The notes under the pieces are model-generated. The model had not been told where the DNA came from. It searched no databases and worked only from the letters and a program-made list of their open reading frames with translations. A stretch of DNA of 64,000 nucleotides. Source: Ruegeria halocynthiae (GTDB lineage Bacteria; Pseudomonadota; Alphaproteobacteria; Rhodobacterales; Rhodobacteraceae). The stretch spans positions 62,001 to 126,000 of the forward strand of contig NZ_JQEZ01000005.1 of NCBI RefSeq assembly GCF_000743705.1. The letters run 5' to 3'. The translations under genes and the position numbers were made by a program. Shown piece by piece: positions 1 to 7,699 of this stretch (the first letter of the stretch is position 1; every line of letters starts with the position of its first letter).

Positions 1-1
1 G

Positions 2-103
2 GTCAGGTCAATCATCGCGCTTTCGGCCATGGCGTTTGTCTTCATCGTGCCGATCCTCGTGATCTGCCTGTTCAAAAGCCTGACGCGCGAGGATCACCCA
101 TGA
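2..103 (+). CDS. C-terminal fragment of a membrane protein (unidentified)
   Basis: An open frame enters from the left edge and stops at TGA 101-103. The 33 visible residues contain one hydrophobic stretch (SAMAFVFIVPILVICLF) followed by a basic/acidic tail ending DHP, as expected for the last transmembrane helix and cytoplasmic tail of a permease or other integral membrane protein. Its stop overlaps the next start in an ATGA arrangement, so the two are probably translationally coupled. Too little is present to name the family. Confidence 0.5.
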   Translation, partial: VRSIIALSAMAFVFIVPILVICLFKSLTREDHP

Positions 104-192
104 GCAGCGAAGTCATCGACACCATGCTGAACCTCACCATCTTTGCCTACATTGGATTTCTGATCTGGCTGTGCCTGCGACGCAATCCATGA
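100..192 (+). CDS. 30-residue single-helix membrane peptide
   Basis: ATG at 100 overlaps the upstream stop (ATGA). The frame encodes 30 residues, MSSEVIDTML then a hydrophobic run (FAYIGFLIWLCL) and a basic RRNP tail, so one transmembrane helix with a positively charged end. Size, position and coupling resemble the small accessory subunits that follow large membrane enzymes or transporters, but I do not recognise the family. It could also be a chance open frame; coupling and the well-formed helix argue for a real gene. Confidence 0.45.
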   Translation: MSSEVIDTMLNLTIFAYIGFLIWLCLRRNP

Positions 193-307
193 ACCGGCAA
201 TCACACTGCGCCGCATACAGCCTAAGCCCCTGCGACCCCGTCGAATCTGAGATGGGACCAAAATTAACCCAGAGTGTGAAAGCGTGAGAAATCGAAATGC
301 CGGAAAA

Positions 308-346
308 GAAAAAACAGAGAGCAGGTTCCCCTAACCCTCTGTTTTT
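308..346 (-). terminator. Rho-independent terminator of tRNA-Leu
   Basis: Read on the minus strand just downstream of tRNA-Leu, AAAACAGAG and CTCTGTTTT form a stem around a loop of about 17 nt, followed by TTTTTTCTTTT. It also has T-residues on the plus side and could work in both directions. Confidence 0.65.
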
Positions 347-350
347 ACCT

Positions 351-436
351 TGGTACCCAAGGCCGGACTCGAACCGGCACGTCCGTTAGGACGGGGGATT
401 TTGAATCCCCTGCGTCTACCATTCCGCCACTTGGGC
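351..436 (-). tRNA. tRNA-Leu (anticodon CAA)
   Basis: On the minus strand a full cloverleaf is visible: acceptor GCCCAAG, a D-arm, anticodon stem GGGGA/TCCCC with loop TTCAAAA (anticodon CAA), a long class II variable arm (CGTCCTAACGGACG), a GGTTCGAGTCC T-arm and an encoded CCA end. The 86-nt length and long variable arm fit a leucine tRNA reading UUG. Confidence 0.96.
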
Positions 437-581
437 CACGAACACTGAATTAGCGTCCAAGACCGGGAAGGTCCAGAGGCAAAAACCAACCCAAATCCAG
501 TTTGTTTGCCCGGCAGCGGTTGACGCCTTGTCAGACGCGTGGTTTGGCTTGCGCAACGACGAAACAGGAAAATAACACGTT

Positions 582-1160
582 ATGTTGCGATCGCTTTATG
601 ACTGGACCATTCGTCTGGCCGAACATCCGCGTGCCCTGTGGGCATTGGCCGTTGTGGCCTTTGTCGAAAGTTCGTTCTTTCCGATTCCACCGGATGTTCT
701 GATGATTCCGATGATCCTGGCCCGCCCTTCCCGTGCATGGCTGATCGCAACTGTCGCACTTGTCGCATCTGTTTTGGGGGGCTTGCTGGGATACGCCATC
801 GGCGCGTTCTTTTACGACAGCATCGGTCAACCCATCCTCGAATCCATGGGCAAGGCGCACGCCATGGAAGAGTTCAACACCAAGTTCAACGACTTCGGGT
901 TTTGGGCCGTGTTGGCTGCTGGTGTCACCCCATTCCCCTATAAGGTCATCACGATCATGTCCGGCTGGACCGGGATGCCGCTGGGCACCTTCATTGCCAC
1001 GTCGATTCTTGCGCGGGCCTTGCGATTCTTTGTGGTCGCCGGGCTGCTTTGGAAGTTCGGGGAACCGATCCGCGCCTTTATTGAAAAGCGGCTGGGCCTT
1101 CTGTTTACCCTGTTCATCATCCTTCTGTTCGGTGGTTTCCTGGTGGTGAGGTACCTATGA
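582..1160 (+). CDS. DedA/YqaA family membrane protein (VTT domain)
   Basis: The protein is 192 residues with several hydrophobic helices. It carries the signature pieces of the DedA/VTT (SNARE-associated) family: a re-entrant motif around residues 28-40 (ESSFFPIPPDVLMIPM) and a second one around 113-125 (GVTPFPYKVITIMSG). The length and pattern are closest to the YqaA subgroup. Members sit in the inner membrane and are linked to lipid scrambling or carrier recycling and membrane homeostasis; the specific role here is unknown. Its last codons overlap the start of the dsbB-like gene (ATGA), so the two form an operon. ATG 582 is preceded by AGGAAA at a slightly long spacing. Confidence 0.85.
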   Translation: MLRSLYDWTIRLAEHPRALWALAVVAFVESSFFPIPPDVLMIPMILARPSRAWLIATVALVASVLGGLLGYAIGAFFYDSIGQPILESMGKAHAMEEFNTKFNDFGFWAVLAAGVTPFPYKVITIMSGWTGMPLGTFIATSILARALRFFVVAGLLWKFGEPIRAFIEKRLGLLFTLFIILLFGGFLVVRYL

Positions 1161-1621
1161 CGCGCAGAAACATACTTGTTCTTGTTGCCACTTGCGGCTC
1201 AGTCGCGCTTTTGCTTGGCGCATGGGGGTTTCAGTACATCGGCGGGCTGCCGCCCTGCAAATTGTGCATCTGGCAGCGGTATCCGCATGGCGTGGCCATC
1301 CTGATCGGAGCTTTGGCGCTTGCCCTGCCCCGACAGGCATACCTGCCCCTTCTCGGCGGGCTTGCAGCACTGACAACAGCCGTGATCGGCGTCTTTCACG
1401 CCGGGGTCGAGCAAAAATGGTGGGAGGGTCCTTCGACCTGTACCTCGGGCGATATCGGTGGTCTGTCATCGCAAGAGCTGATGGATCAGATCATGAACGC
1501 CCCGCTGGTACGTTGCGACGATATCCCCTGGCAAATGTTCGGCCTGTCGATGGCCGGATGGAACGCTGTTCTTTCCGCTGTATTGGTGTTGGTCTGGCTC
1601 GCGGCGTGGCGTGCGCGGTAA
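1157..1621 (+). CDS. dsbB: Disulfide bond formation protein B (DsbB family)
   Basis: This 154-residue inner-membrane protein should reoxidise a DsbA-type thiol oxidase and pass electrons to quinone. Four hydrophobic helices are visible. The first periplasmic loop holds the CKLC redox pair (C34, C37) followed by WQRYP, and the second holds C95 and C120 (PSTC and VRC), matching the two catalytic disulfides of DsbB. It begins inside the stop of the DedA gene, which suggests coupled translation. It ends 3 nt before the stop of the convergent HNH gene. Confidence 0.9.
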   Translation: MTRRNILVLVATCGSVALLLGAWGFQYIGGLPPCKLCIWQRYPHGVAILIGALALALPRQAYLPLLGGLAALTTAVIGVFHAGVEQKWWEGPSTCTSGDIGGLSSQELMDQIMNAPLVRCDDIPWQMFGLSMAGWNAVLSAVLVLVWLAAWRAR

Positions 1622-1624
1622 AGA

Positions 1625-2212
1625 TCAGAACTCGTCCAGTTCCGCATCCCAGTACAAAAAGTCGATCCAGCTGTCATGCAGATGGTTCGGCGGGAATTTA
1701 CGACCGATATTCCGCAATGCCTCGGCATCGGGCTGACGTGGCGGTTTGCGCAAGTTCATCCTCGCCTGCCTTAGGGATTTCGACCCTTTGCGCAAGTTGC
1801 ATGGGCTGCACGCAGCGACCACGTTTTGCCAGCTTGTGACACCACCTGCTGCGCGCGGTACGACATGATCAAACGTCAGATCACCACGACCGCCGCAGTA
1901 TTGGCAGCGGAATTCGTCCCGCAAAAATAAATTAAAGCGCGTGAAGGCCACGCGCTTTCTGGGTTTCACATAATCTTTGAGGACAACGACCGACGGTATT
2001 CGTATCTCGGTACTCGGGCTTCGGACCACCTCGTCATACTCGGCCACAATGTCCACCCTGTCCAGCCAGGCCGCCTTTATCGCCTCTTGCCAGGGCCACA
2101 GGGATAAGGGGTAATAGGACAAGGGGCGATAATCGGCGTTCAAAACCAATGCCGGATGGTGCTTTAGCGCACCCGGTTCCCTGACAAATTCGGTCCTGAA
2201 GTCTCCATCCAT
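1625..2212 (-). CDS. HNH endonuclease family protein
   Basis: The 195-residue protein has an N-terminal half (VLNADYRPLSYYPLSLW) seen in a widespread bacterial HNH family, and a C-terminal HNH fold with a structural zinc site: C103-x2-C106 and C135-x2-C138, with the catalytic D115-H116 in FDHVVPRAAGG and a following N. It should be a metal-dependent nuclease of unknown target. Such genes are usually housekeeping-like single genes, not homing endonucleases, and there is no intron or intein nearby. Convergent with dsbB. Confidence 0.88.
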   Translation of the reverse strand: MDGDFRTEFVREPGALKHHPALVLNADYRPLSYYPLSLWPWQEAIKAAWLDRVDIVAEYDEVVRSPSTEIRIPSVVVLKDYVKPRKRVAFTRFNLFLRDEFRCQYCGGRGDLTFDHVVPRAAGGVTSWQNVVAACSPCNLRKGSKSLRQARMNLRKPPRQPDAEALRNIGRKFPPNHLHDSWIDFLYWDAELDEF

Positions 2213-2424
2213 CTCAGAATCGCTCCTCGCTCTGCTCTGCCCGTTTTGACACCAGAGCGGGGAACACCCGCCCCGGCCTTAACTTAACTATATATCGTGT
2301 TAAAACTCTGACAAGCCCTGAGTTTCCACAATATCTCGGGGATTGGTTAAGCCGAATCCGTAACAACATCGTGACAGTTATCCACAGGTTGCACCGATCT
2401 GGTCGGCGGGCTATGGCGTGAACC
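2213..2424. other. AT-rich intergenic region with DnaA-box-like words
   Basis: This divergent promoter region contains TTATCCACA (2378-2386), a match to the consensus DnaA box, and TTTCCACAA (2323-2331), plus A/T-rich stretches near 2281-2300. No gene is seen. Two words alone do not make an origin. Confidence 0.3.
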
Positions 2425-3030
2425 ATGTCTTGGTTCATACGCTTCAACAAACCCTTCGACGTGCTGCCGCAGTTCACTGACCGCGCGAATTCGGATACGC
2501 CGCGCAGCACTTTGTCGGATTATATCGACCTGCCCGGAGTGTATCCGGCCGGGCGGCTGGACCGCGACAGCGAGGGGCTGATGCTGCTGACCGACAACGG
2601 GCGGCTGCAGGCGCAGATTTCCGATCCCAAACACAAGATGGCCAAAACCTATTGGGTGCAGGTCGAAGGGCTGCCGGATGCCGCAGCCCTGAAAGCCTTG
2701 CGCGACGGGGTCGAATTAAAGGATGGGCCGACCCGACCCGCCAAGGCGCGACTGATGGATGAGCCGCAGGGGCTGTGGCCACGCAACCCTCCGATCCGCG
2801 TGCGCCAAACAGTACCCGATTGCTGGATCGAACTGACGCTGCGCGAAGGCCGCAACCGGCAAGTCCGACGCATGACGGCAGCCGTGGGGCATCCGACGCT
2901 GCGCCTGATCCGGGCGCAGATCGGTGATTGGTCATTGGACGGGCTGGACCCGGGCCAATGGGACACCCTGTCCCCACCGGCTTTGCAGGCCGCCCCACAG
3001 CGCAAACGGGACCGCCGCCCCCGCCGGTGA
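2425..3030 (+). CDS. rluE: 23S rRNA pseudouridine synthase, RluE-like
   Basis: This is a 201-residue RsuA/RluB/RluE-type synthase without an N-terminal S4 domain, the short architecture of RluE. The catalytic motif [17 protein letters not shown] (residues about 43-59) contains the essential aspartate, and a later [10 protein letters not shown] motif binds RNA. It should isomerise one uridine in 23S rRNA. The start [14 protein letters not shown] is the usual beginning of the family. The C-terminus is rich in R/K/P (RKRDRRPRR). Confidence 0.88.
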   Translation: MSWFIRFNKPFDVLPQFTDRANSDTPRSTLSDYIDLPGVYPAGRLDRDSEGLMLLTDNGRLQAQISDPKHKMAKTYWVQVEGLPDAAALKALRDGVELKDGPTRPAKARLMDEPQGLWPRNPPIRVRQTVPDCWIELTLREGRNRQVRRMTAAVGHPTLRLIRAQIGDWSLDGLDPGQWDTLSPPALQAAPQRKRDRRPRR

Positions 3031-3061
3031 CAAAAAGCGCGTGTTGTGATAGACTTACAGA

Positions 3062-3487
3062 ATGAAGGTCACGCCGGATATCCCCACACCCACAGGCATT
3101 CTAGAAGCCGCGCTGTATGTCGACGATCTGGATGAGGCCCAGCGGTTCTATGGCGAGGTTCTTGCGCTTGAGCGAATTCAGCGCGTGGCCAATCGGCATG
3201 TTTTCTTCCGGGTCGGTGGCTCGGTCCTGTTGCTGTTCAACGCAGATGAAACCGAGAAACCGCCGGGCAACCCCGATTTGCCAGTCCCGCCGCATGGCGC
3301 GCGTGGACCTGGCCATGTCTGCCTGATCCTGACCCGCGCCGAAATCGACGCGATGCGCAAACATCTGTTGGACTGGAACATCCCCATCGATGCGGAATTC
3401 GACTGGCCCAGCGGCGCGCACTCACTATACGTGCGGGACCCATCCGGGAATTCGGTGGAGTTCGCCGAAGGGCATCTGTGGGGCTGA
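3062..3487 (+). CDS. VOC/glyoxalase-fold protein
   Basis: A 141-residue protein of the vicinal oxygen chelate superfamily (glyoxalase/bleomycin resistance/dioxygenase fold). It opens with LEAALYVDDLDEAQRFYGEVL and ends with LYVRDPSGNSVEFAEG, the two halves of the paired beta-alpha-beta-beta-beta modules, with H73-like and terminal E residues available for metal binding. The substrate cannot be deduced. It lies between rluE and a convergent monooxygenase gene and seems to be transcribed alone. Confidence 0.82.
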   Translation: MKVTPDIPTPTGILEAALYVDDLDEAQRFYGEVLALERIQRVANRHVFFRVGGSVLLLFNADETEKPPGNPDLPVPPHGARGPGHVCLILTRAEIDAMRKHLLDWNIPIDAEFDWPSGAHSLYVRDPSGNSVEFAEGHLWG

Positions 3488-3492
3488 CATCT

Positions 3493-3795
3493 TTAGTTCA
3501 GCGGCTGCTTTATACCGCCGACAACCCGGTAGATATCGGCTGAAATCACGCCGACCTCTGCAAGTACACCCTGAAACGCGGCCATATGCGGCGCGGTAAA
3601 ATGCGCCTCAAGCGCGGCCTGATCCTGCCATTCCTCATAGATCCGAAACCGGTTGGGCTGACCCAGAATCTGGCTGAACTCATAGGTCAGACACCCCGGC
3701 TCTTTCATCGTTTCAGCCACCATCTGTTGCGCGGCCTTAGCGGCGTTTTCAACGCCGTCTGGCGCAACTTCGACAATTCCCGTCACGATCAGCAT
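3493..3795 (-). CDS. Antibiotic biosynthesis monooxygenase (ABM/YgiN-like) domain protein
   Basis: The 100-residue protein is a single ABM domain: VTGIVEVAPDG at the start, a central EPGCLTYEF motif and RIYEEWQDQAALEAHFTAPHM, which is typical of YgiN-type quinol monooxygenases and related ferredoxin-like dimers that act without cofactor. The true substrate is unknown. It is the last gene of a four-gene minus-strand operon and overlaps the preceding acetyltransferase by 7 nt. Confidence 0.82.
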   Translation of the reverse strand: MLIVTGIVEVAPDGVENAAKAAQQMVAETMKEPGCLTYEFSQILGQPNRFRIYEEWQDQAALEAHFTAPHMAAFQGVLAEVGVISADIYRVVGGIKQPLN

Positions 3796-4292
3796 TCGAT
3801 TTTCCTTTTCAGTTCAAATCGTTTCGAGATCCGGTCCACCGGCGTTCCGTCCCGCAACGGCACACCATAATCGACAGAATAATCACGAAACCCCATCTTG
3901 TCGTAATAGTTCAGCCCTTGCCCGTTATCGGCCCGGATGGTTGCGTTGATCGCAATAAAGCCCATGGCCACAGCCTGCCTTGACGTTTCCGCAAACAAAG
4001 CGCGCCCAGCCCCTTTCAACACAGGTTGGCGTCGGGCGAAGGTGGCGATGTCGGCACAATCCGGCGGCAAATCCGTGTTCGTACCCAGCCATTGAAACCC
4101 TGCCACATCGCCCTGATCATCCAGCGCGACGTGACAGAAAGTCTTGTCGGCTCCGTCTAGAAAGCTTTGCCTGAACAGCGCTTCAGAAAACGAGGTTTCA
4201 AACGCGGTTGACCCCCCAATCTGGATGATATCGTTGAGGATGCGGCACGCCGTCGCCACATCCTCGGGCATCATGGGGCGGACCGCGATCAT
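3789..4292 (-). CDS. GNAT family N-acetyltransferase
   Basis: A 167-residue single-domain GNAT protein. RPMMPEDVATACRILNDII is a standard N-terminal strand-helix, and the region around residues 85-100 (RRQPVLKGAGRALFAETSR) corresponds to the acetyl-CoA pyrophosphate-binding loop, followed by INATIRADNGQGLNYYDKMGF, the usual closing motif. The acceptor is unknown. It begins 2 nt after the stop of the upstream hydrolase gene and overlaps the next gene, so it is part of the AlkA operon. Confidence 0.85.
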   Translation of the reverse strand: MIAVRPMMPEDVATACRILNDIIQIGGSTAFETSFSEALFRQSFLDGADKTFCHVALDDQGDVAGFQWLGTNTDLPPDCADIATFARRQPVLKGAGRALFAETSRQAVAMGFIAINATIRADNGQGLNYYDKMGFRDYSVDYGVPLRDGTPVDRISKRFELKRKIEC

Positions 4293-4294
4293 CG

Positions 4295-4960
4295 CTACAG
4301 GCTCAGCTTGTCGCGCATGAAGGCCAGCGCGACGCTCAGGCCGTCGGGTGCGATACCGTGGCCGGTGCCCTTCATCACATGGGCAAAAACATCTTTGAAC
4401 CCGGCCTCTTGCAGCGCTTCGGCGGCTTCGGGCAGCGATTGCGGTGGCACCACATCATCGGCATCCCCATGCACCAGTAACACGGGCATCCGGCTGACCG
4501 TTTCGTCCGGCAACAGATCGGGTTCCAGCAACCGGCCCGAAAAGGCAACGATCCCGGCAACCGGGTCTTCACGACGTGGGGCGACATGCAGGCTCATCAT
4601 CGTGCCCTGCGAGAAACCGAACAGAACAACCTGCTCGGGCAACACGTCTTCGTCCACCATCAGAGCGTCAAGGAAAGCGTTGAAATCCTCGACCGCCATC
4701 TCCATGCCGCGCCGCGCTTCTTCCTCGGACGAGCCGTCGATCCACGGGATCGGGAACCACTGAAAGCCGTTGGGCATTCCGGGGATCTGTTCGGGCGCAT
4801 CAGGGGCCACAAACAGCGTGTCCGGCAGGTGTTCGCCCAGCGGGTCGGCCAGCCCCAGCAAATCGGCCCCGTTGGCGCCATAGCCATGCACGAACACCAC
4901 GACTGAGCGTGTATCGCCCGAAACCGGCTCTTTTCGGAGCGCATTCAAAACCCGTGTCAT
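4295..4960 (-). CDS. Alpha/beta hydrolase, phospholipase/carboxylesterase family
   Basis: From ATG 4960 the protein is 221 residues. It has the compact carboxylesterase fold: VVFVHGYGANGADLLGLA as oxyanion region, nucleophile elbow GFSQG, LLVHGDADDVVPP with the catalytic aspartate, and GTGHGI with the catalytic histidine. It should hydrolyse esters or thioesters in the cytoplasm. An upstream in-frame ATG would add 14 residues, but ATG 4960 overlaps the alkA stop (ATGA) and gives the expected N-terminus. Second gene of the AlkA operon. Confidence 0.88.
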   Translation of the reverse strand: MTRVLNALRKEPVSGDTRSVVVFVHGYGANGADLLGLADPLGEHLPDTLFVAPDAPEQIPGMPNGFQWFPIPWIDGSSEEEARRGMEMAVEDFNAFLDALMVDEDVLPEQVVLFGFSQGTMMSLHVAPRREDPVAGIVAFSGRLLEPDLLPDETVSRMPVLLVHGDADDVVPPQSLPEAAEALQEAGFKDVFAHVMKGTGHGIAPDGLSVALAFMRDKLSL

Positions 4961-5589
4961 CTGATCCCTTCTCGTTCTTTGGCCACGCGGTAATAGGCCC
5001 ACAACACCCGCGCCGCAACCGATCGCCAGGGCGACCAGGCCTCGGCCATCTGGCGCAGTTCCTTGTCTGTCGGGCGTTTGGGCAGATCGTAGAGGATGCG
5101 CGCCGCCTCTTGCAGCGCCAGATCACCCGGCGCGATCACATCGGCCCGGCCCAGCGAGAACATCGCGTAAATCTCAGCCGTCCAGACGCCAATGCCCGGT
5201 ACTTCGGTCAAAACGGCCATGACCTCTTCGTTAGAAGCATCTCGTAAGACTTTGTAATCAATACGCGCCTCGGCCAGCGCCCGGGCATAACGGATTTTCT
5301 GACGGCTTAGCCCGACTGCGCGTAAATCGTCATCCGTGGCCCACATGATCTTGCGCGGTCCGGTCAGTTTCGCGTCGCGCAACCGCTTCCAGATCGCATT
5401 GGCCGAGGCCACGCTGACCTGTTGGCTGACAATGGCGCTAAGAAGCTGGGCAAACCCGTCCGGGCGGCGGCGTAGGGGCAAAGGGCCTGTCTGCTCCATC
5501 GCCCAGGCCATGCGCGGGCACGTCGCTGCCAGCCAGGTGGCCCCTTCTTCGACACAGTCGGGTGTCTCGATAATCCGTCCGACAGACAT
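4957..5589 (-). CDS. alkA: DNA-3-methyladenine glycosylase II (AlkA-type, HhH-GPD)
   Basis: The 210-residue enzyme removes alkylated purines from DNA. The helix-hairpin-helix is LTEVPGIGVWTAEIYAMF (residues about 128-144), and the catalytic aspartate of HhH-GPD enzymes is D156 in APGDLAL. It lacks the N-terminal AlkA domain of the E. coli enzyme, so it is the short form. ATG 5589 has GGAG five bases upstream; longer in-frame starts run into the divergent MFS gene and give an unnatural N-terminus. First gene of an operon with the esterase, GNAT and YgiN-like genes. Confidence 0.88.
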   Translation of the reverse strand: MSVGRIIETPDCVEEGATWLAATCPRMAWAMEQTGPLPLRRRPDGFAQLLSAIVSQQVSVASANAIWKRLRDAKLTGPRKIMWATDDDLRAVGLSRQKIRYARALAEARIDYKVLRDASNEEVMAVLTEVPGIGVWTAEIYAMFSLGRADVIAPGDLALQEAARILYDLPKRPTDKELRQMAEAWSPWRSVAARVLWAYYRVAKEREGIR

Positions 5590-5686
5590 GGGCGCTCCGA
5601 CAGTTGATGGTTCGGGCACGTTAAGTCGCTTTGCCGCAGATGCAACCCGCTTGTGTGGCTGACCTTTCGCGGATACGCATGAGCGC

Positions 5687-6913
5687 ATGACAATGACAAC
5701 TGCCACCCCGGACAACAGTCAGGCCAAACGCAACGTCGCCGTTTTGGTGGCAGCGCAGGCCATCCTTGGCGCACAGATGCCGATGCTTTTTATCGTTGGC
5801 GGGTTGGCCGGGCAGTCGCTGGCCACGAACCCTTGCCTGGCCACCCTGCCCATTTCACTGATCGTTCTGGGTTCGATGCTGGCGGCAACGCCTGTGTCTG
5901 CGATCATGCAACGCTGGGGGCGGCGCGCTGGCTTTCTTGTCGGTGCAACCGCCGGAGCCTGCGGCGGCGTGGTGGGTGCGTATGGGCTGTATCTGGGATC
6001 ATTTCCGATCTTCCTGCTGGGTAGCTTGCTGACCGGCATCTACATGAGCGCGCACGGTTTCTATCGGTTTGCAGCGGCTGACACAGCGTCTGATGAATTC
6101 CGCCCCAAAGCCATTTCCTATGTCATGGCAGGCGGGCTGGCGGCAGCCATTATCGGGCCGCAGATCGTAAAGCTGACGTCGACCGCATATGTCATCCCAT
6201 TTCTCGGCACCTATCTGGCCGTGATCGCCGTGAATGTCGTCGGCTCGGTTCTGTTCTTTTTTCTCGACATTCCCACGCCGGAAAAACCCAAGGAAGACGC
6301 GCCCAAAGGGCGGACCCGGCTGGAAATGCTCAGGACGCCCCGGATTGCCGTGGCGATCATCTGCGCGATGGTGTCCTATGCCCTGATGAACCTTGTGATG
6401 ACCTCGACCCCGCTTGCGGTGGTGGGGTGCGGGTTCTCGGCCAATGACGCCGCTGACGTCGTTACCAGCCACGTGTTGGCAATGTACGTGCCCAGCTTTT
6501 TCACCGGCCAGCTGATCGCCCGTTTCGGAGTCGAGAAGATCGTGGCCCTAGGCCTTGCCATTCTGGCCGCCGCTGGTGTCGTCGCGCTGCAAGGTGTCGA
6601 ACTTGGAAATTTCTTCGTCGCCCTGATCCTGCTGGGCATCGGCTGGAATTTTGGTTTCATCGGCGCGACCACGATGCTGGCCGCCTCGCATGACGTGAAT
6701 GAACGTGGGCGGATGCAAGGGCTGAACGACCTGCTGGTGTTTGGCGGCGTGACGCTGGCATCGCTGGCCTCGGGCGGGTTGATGAACTGCTCGGGTGGGT
6801 CACCGATCGAAGGCTGGACCGCCGTAAATCTGGCCATGATCCCGTTGCTGACACTGGCAGGCGGTGCGCTGCTGTGGCTGGTTCTGAAACCCTCTGACGC
6901 GGAAACGGCCTGA
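5687..6913 (+). CDS. MFS transporter
   Basis: A 408-residue integral membrane protein with about 12 helices and the major facilitator layout. A loop motif between helices 2 and 3 (MQRWGRRAGFLVGATAGA) resembles the family's GxxxDRxGRR signature, and a central cytoplasmic loop (PTPEKPKEDAPKGRTR) divides the two halves. Substrate unknown. It is divergent from alkA with 97 nt between starts, and convergent with the phytoene-synthase-like gene, 3 nt apart. ATG 5693 is a possible alternative start. Confidence 0.87.
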   Translation: MTMTTATPDNSQAKRNVAVLVAAQAILGAQMPMLFIVGGLAGQSLATNPCLATLPISLIVLGSMLAATPVSAIMQRWGRRAGFLVGATAGACGGVVGAYGLYLGSFPIFLLGSLLTGIYMSAHGFYRFAAADTASDEFRPKAISYVMAGGLAAAIIGPQIVKLTSTAYVIPFLGTYLAVIAVNVVGSVLFFFLDIPTPEKPKEDAPKGRTRLEMLRTPRIAVAIICAMVSYALMNLVMTSTPLAVVGCGFSANDAADVVTSHVLAMYVPSFFTGQLIARFGVEKIVALGLAILAAAGVVALQGVELGNFFVALILLGIGWNFGFIGATTMLAASHDVNERGRMQGLNDLLVFGGVTLASLASGGLMNCSGGSPIEGWTAVNLAMIPLLTLAGGALLWLVLKPSDAETA

Positions 6914-6916
6914 CGC

Positions 6917-7699
6917 CTACCAACGCCCGCTGGCGGCAGTCCACATCAGCGACAACCTGCGTCGCACTTCCCCTTGCAGCAAATCCCCAGCCGCCACACG
7001 CTTTGGCTGGGCCACAGCACGCCGCAGCACCCATTCCGCCTGCCATCCGGCATATAGCGCGGGCCGGGCCTGTGCCGAGATACCCGCAGACCTGGTTCGC
7101 GCCGACTTAAGCCTGTCCAGGGCCTTTTGCGCCAATGTCCGGACACCTTCGGGCGTGCCGTCCAGCAAGGGAATGCGACCGCGCGCTTCCAGATCGGGAA
7201 TGGCCCGCAGCCAGTTGGCCACACCCACGCCATAGCCGAATTCGCGCAGAACATCCTCATCCGCGGCACCCAGCACATGCGCCGTTGCAACCATCAAAGA
7301 TCCGGCGCTGTGGTTGATGTAGGCGTCGAAATGGGCGTCATCCTCGAACGGATCGCGGTAAATGTCCCAACGCCGGACGGCCACATATTCGTCCAGCTGG
7401 GCCGCCAGATGCGGCGAGAGAACGCGCGACAAGGGGGTCATGACCTCATGCCTGCGCACGGGCTTTCCTTCGGCGATCTCCTGCAGCGCATCGCGCCACC
7501 ATTGCAGGCGCATTTCCGCGATCATCGGCTCTTGCGTGACCCAAGGCGCGCGCGCGACCTCGACGTTCAGCGCATATAGCGGAAACAGCGCCGCACGCGC
7601 TGAAACAGGCGCAGCCATCACTGCCATGAAACGGTCTGGATCAGCCCGATGTACCAGCGCGGCGCAGGCTTTTACGTCTTCGTCAAATGCCACGGTCAC
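6917..7699 (-). CDS. Squalene/phytoene synthase-like protein, NDUFAF6-type
   Basis: From GTG 7699 the protein is 260 residues with the all-helical isoprenoid synthase fold: FPLYALNVEVARAP, MRLQWWRDALQEI, YINHSAGSLMVATAHVLG, and VGVANWLRAIPDLEARGRIPLL. The positions where true squalene/phytoene synthases carry DxxxD metal-binding motifs read NVEVA and DLEAR, so the aspartates are missing. This and the length fit the NDUFAF6 group of complex I assembly factors better than carotenoid synthesis, and no carotenoid gene is nearby. The start overlaps the cimA stop (GTGA), so it is coupled to cimA. Confidence 0.72.
   Translation of the reverse strand: MTVAFDEDVKACAALVHRADPDRFMAVMAAPVSARAALFPLYALNVEVARAPWVTQEPMIAEMRLQWWRDALQEIAEGKPVRRHEVMTPLSRVLSPHLAAQLDEYVAVRRWDIYRDPFEDDAHFDAYINHSAGSLMVATAHVLGAADEDVLREFGYGVGVANWLRAIPDLEARGRIPLLDGTPEGVRTLAQKALDRLKSARTRSAGISAQARPALYAGWQAEWVLRRAVAQPKRVAAGDLLQGEVRRRLSLMWTAASGRW

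Noticed and set aside
2213..2424. Chromosomal replication origin
   Set aside because: Only two DnaA-like words and none of the usual origin neighbours; too weak.
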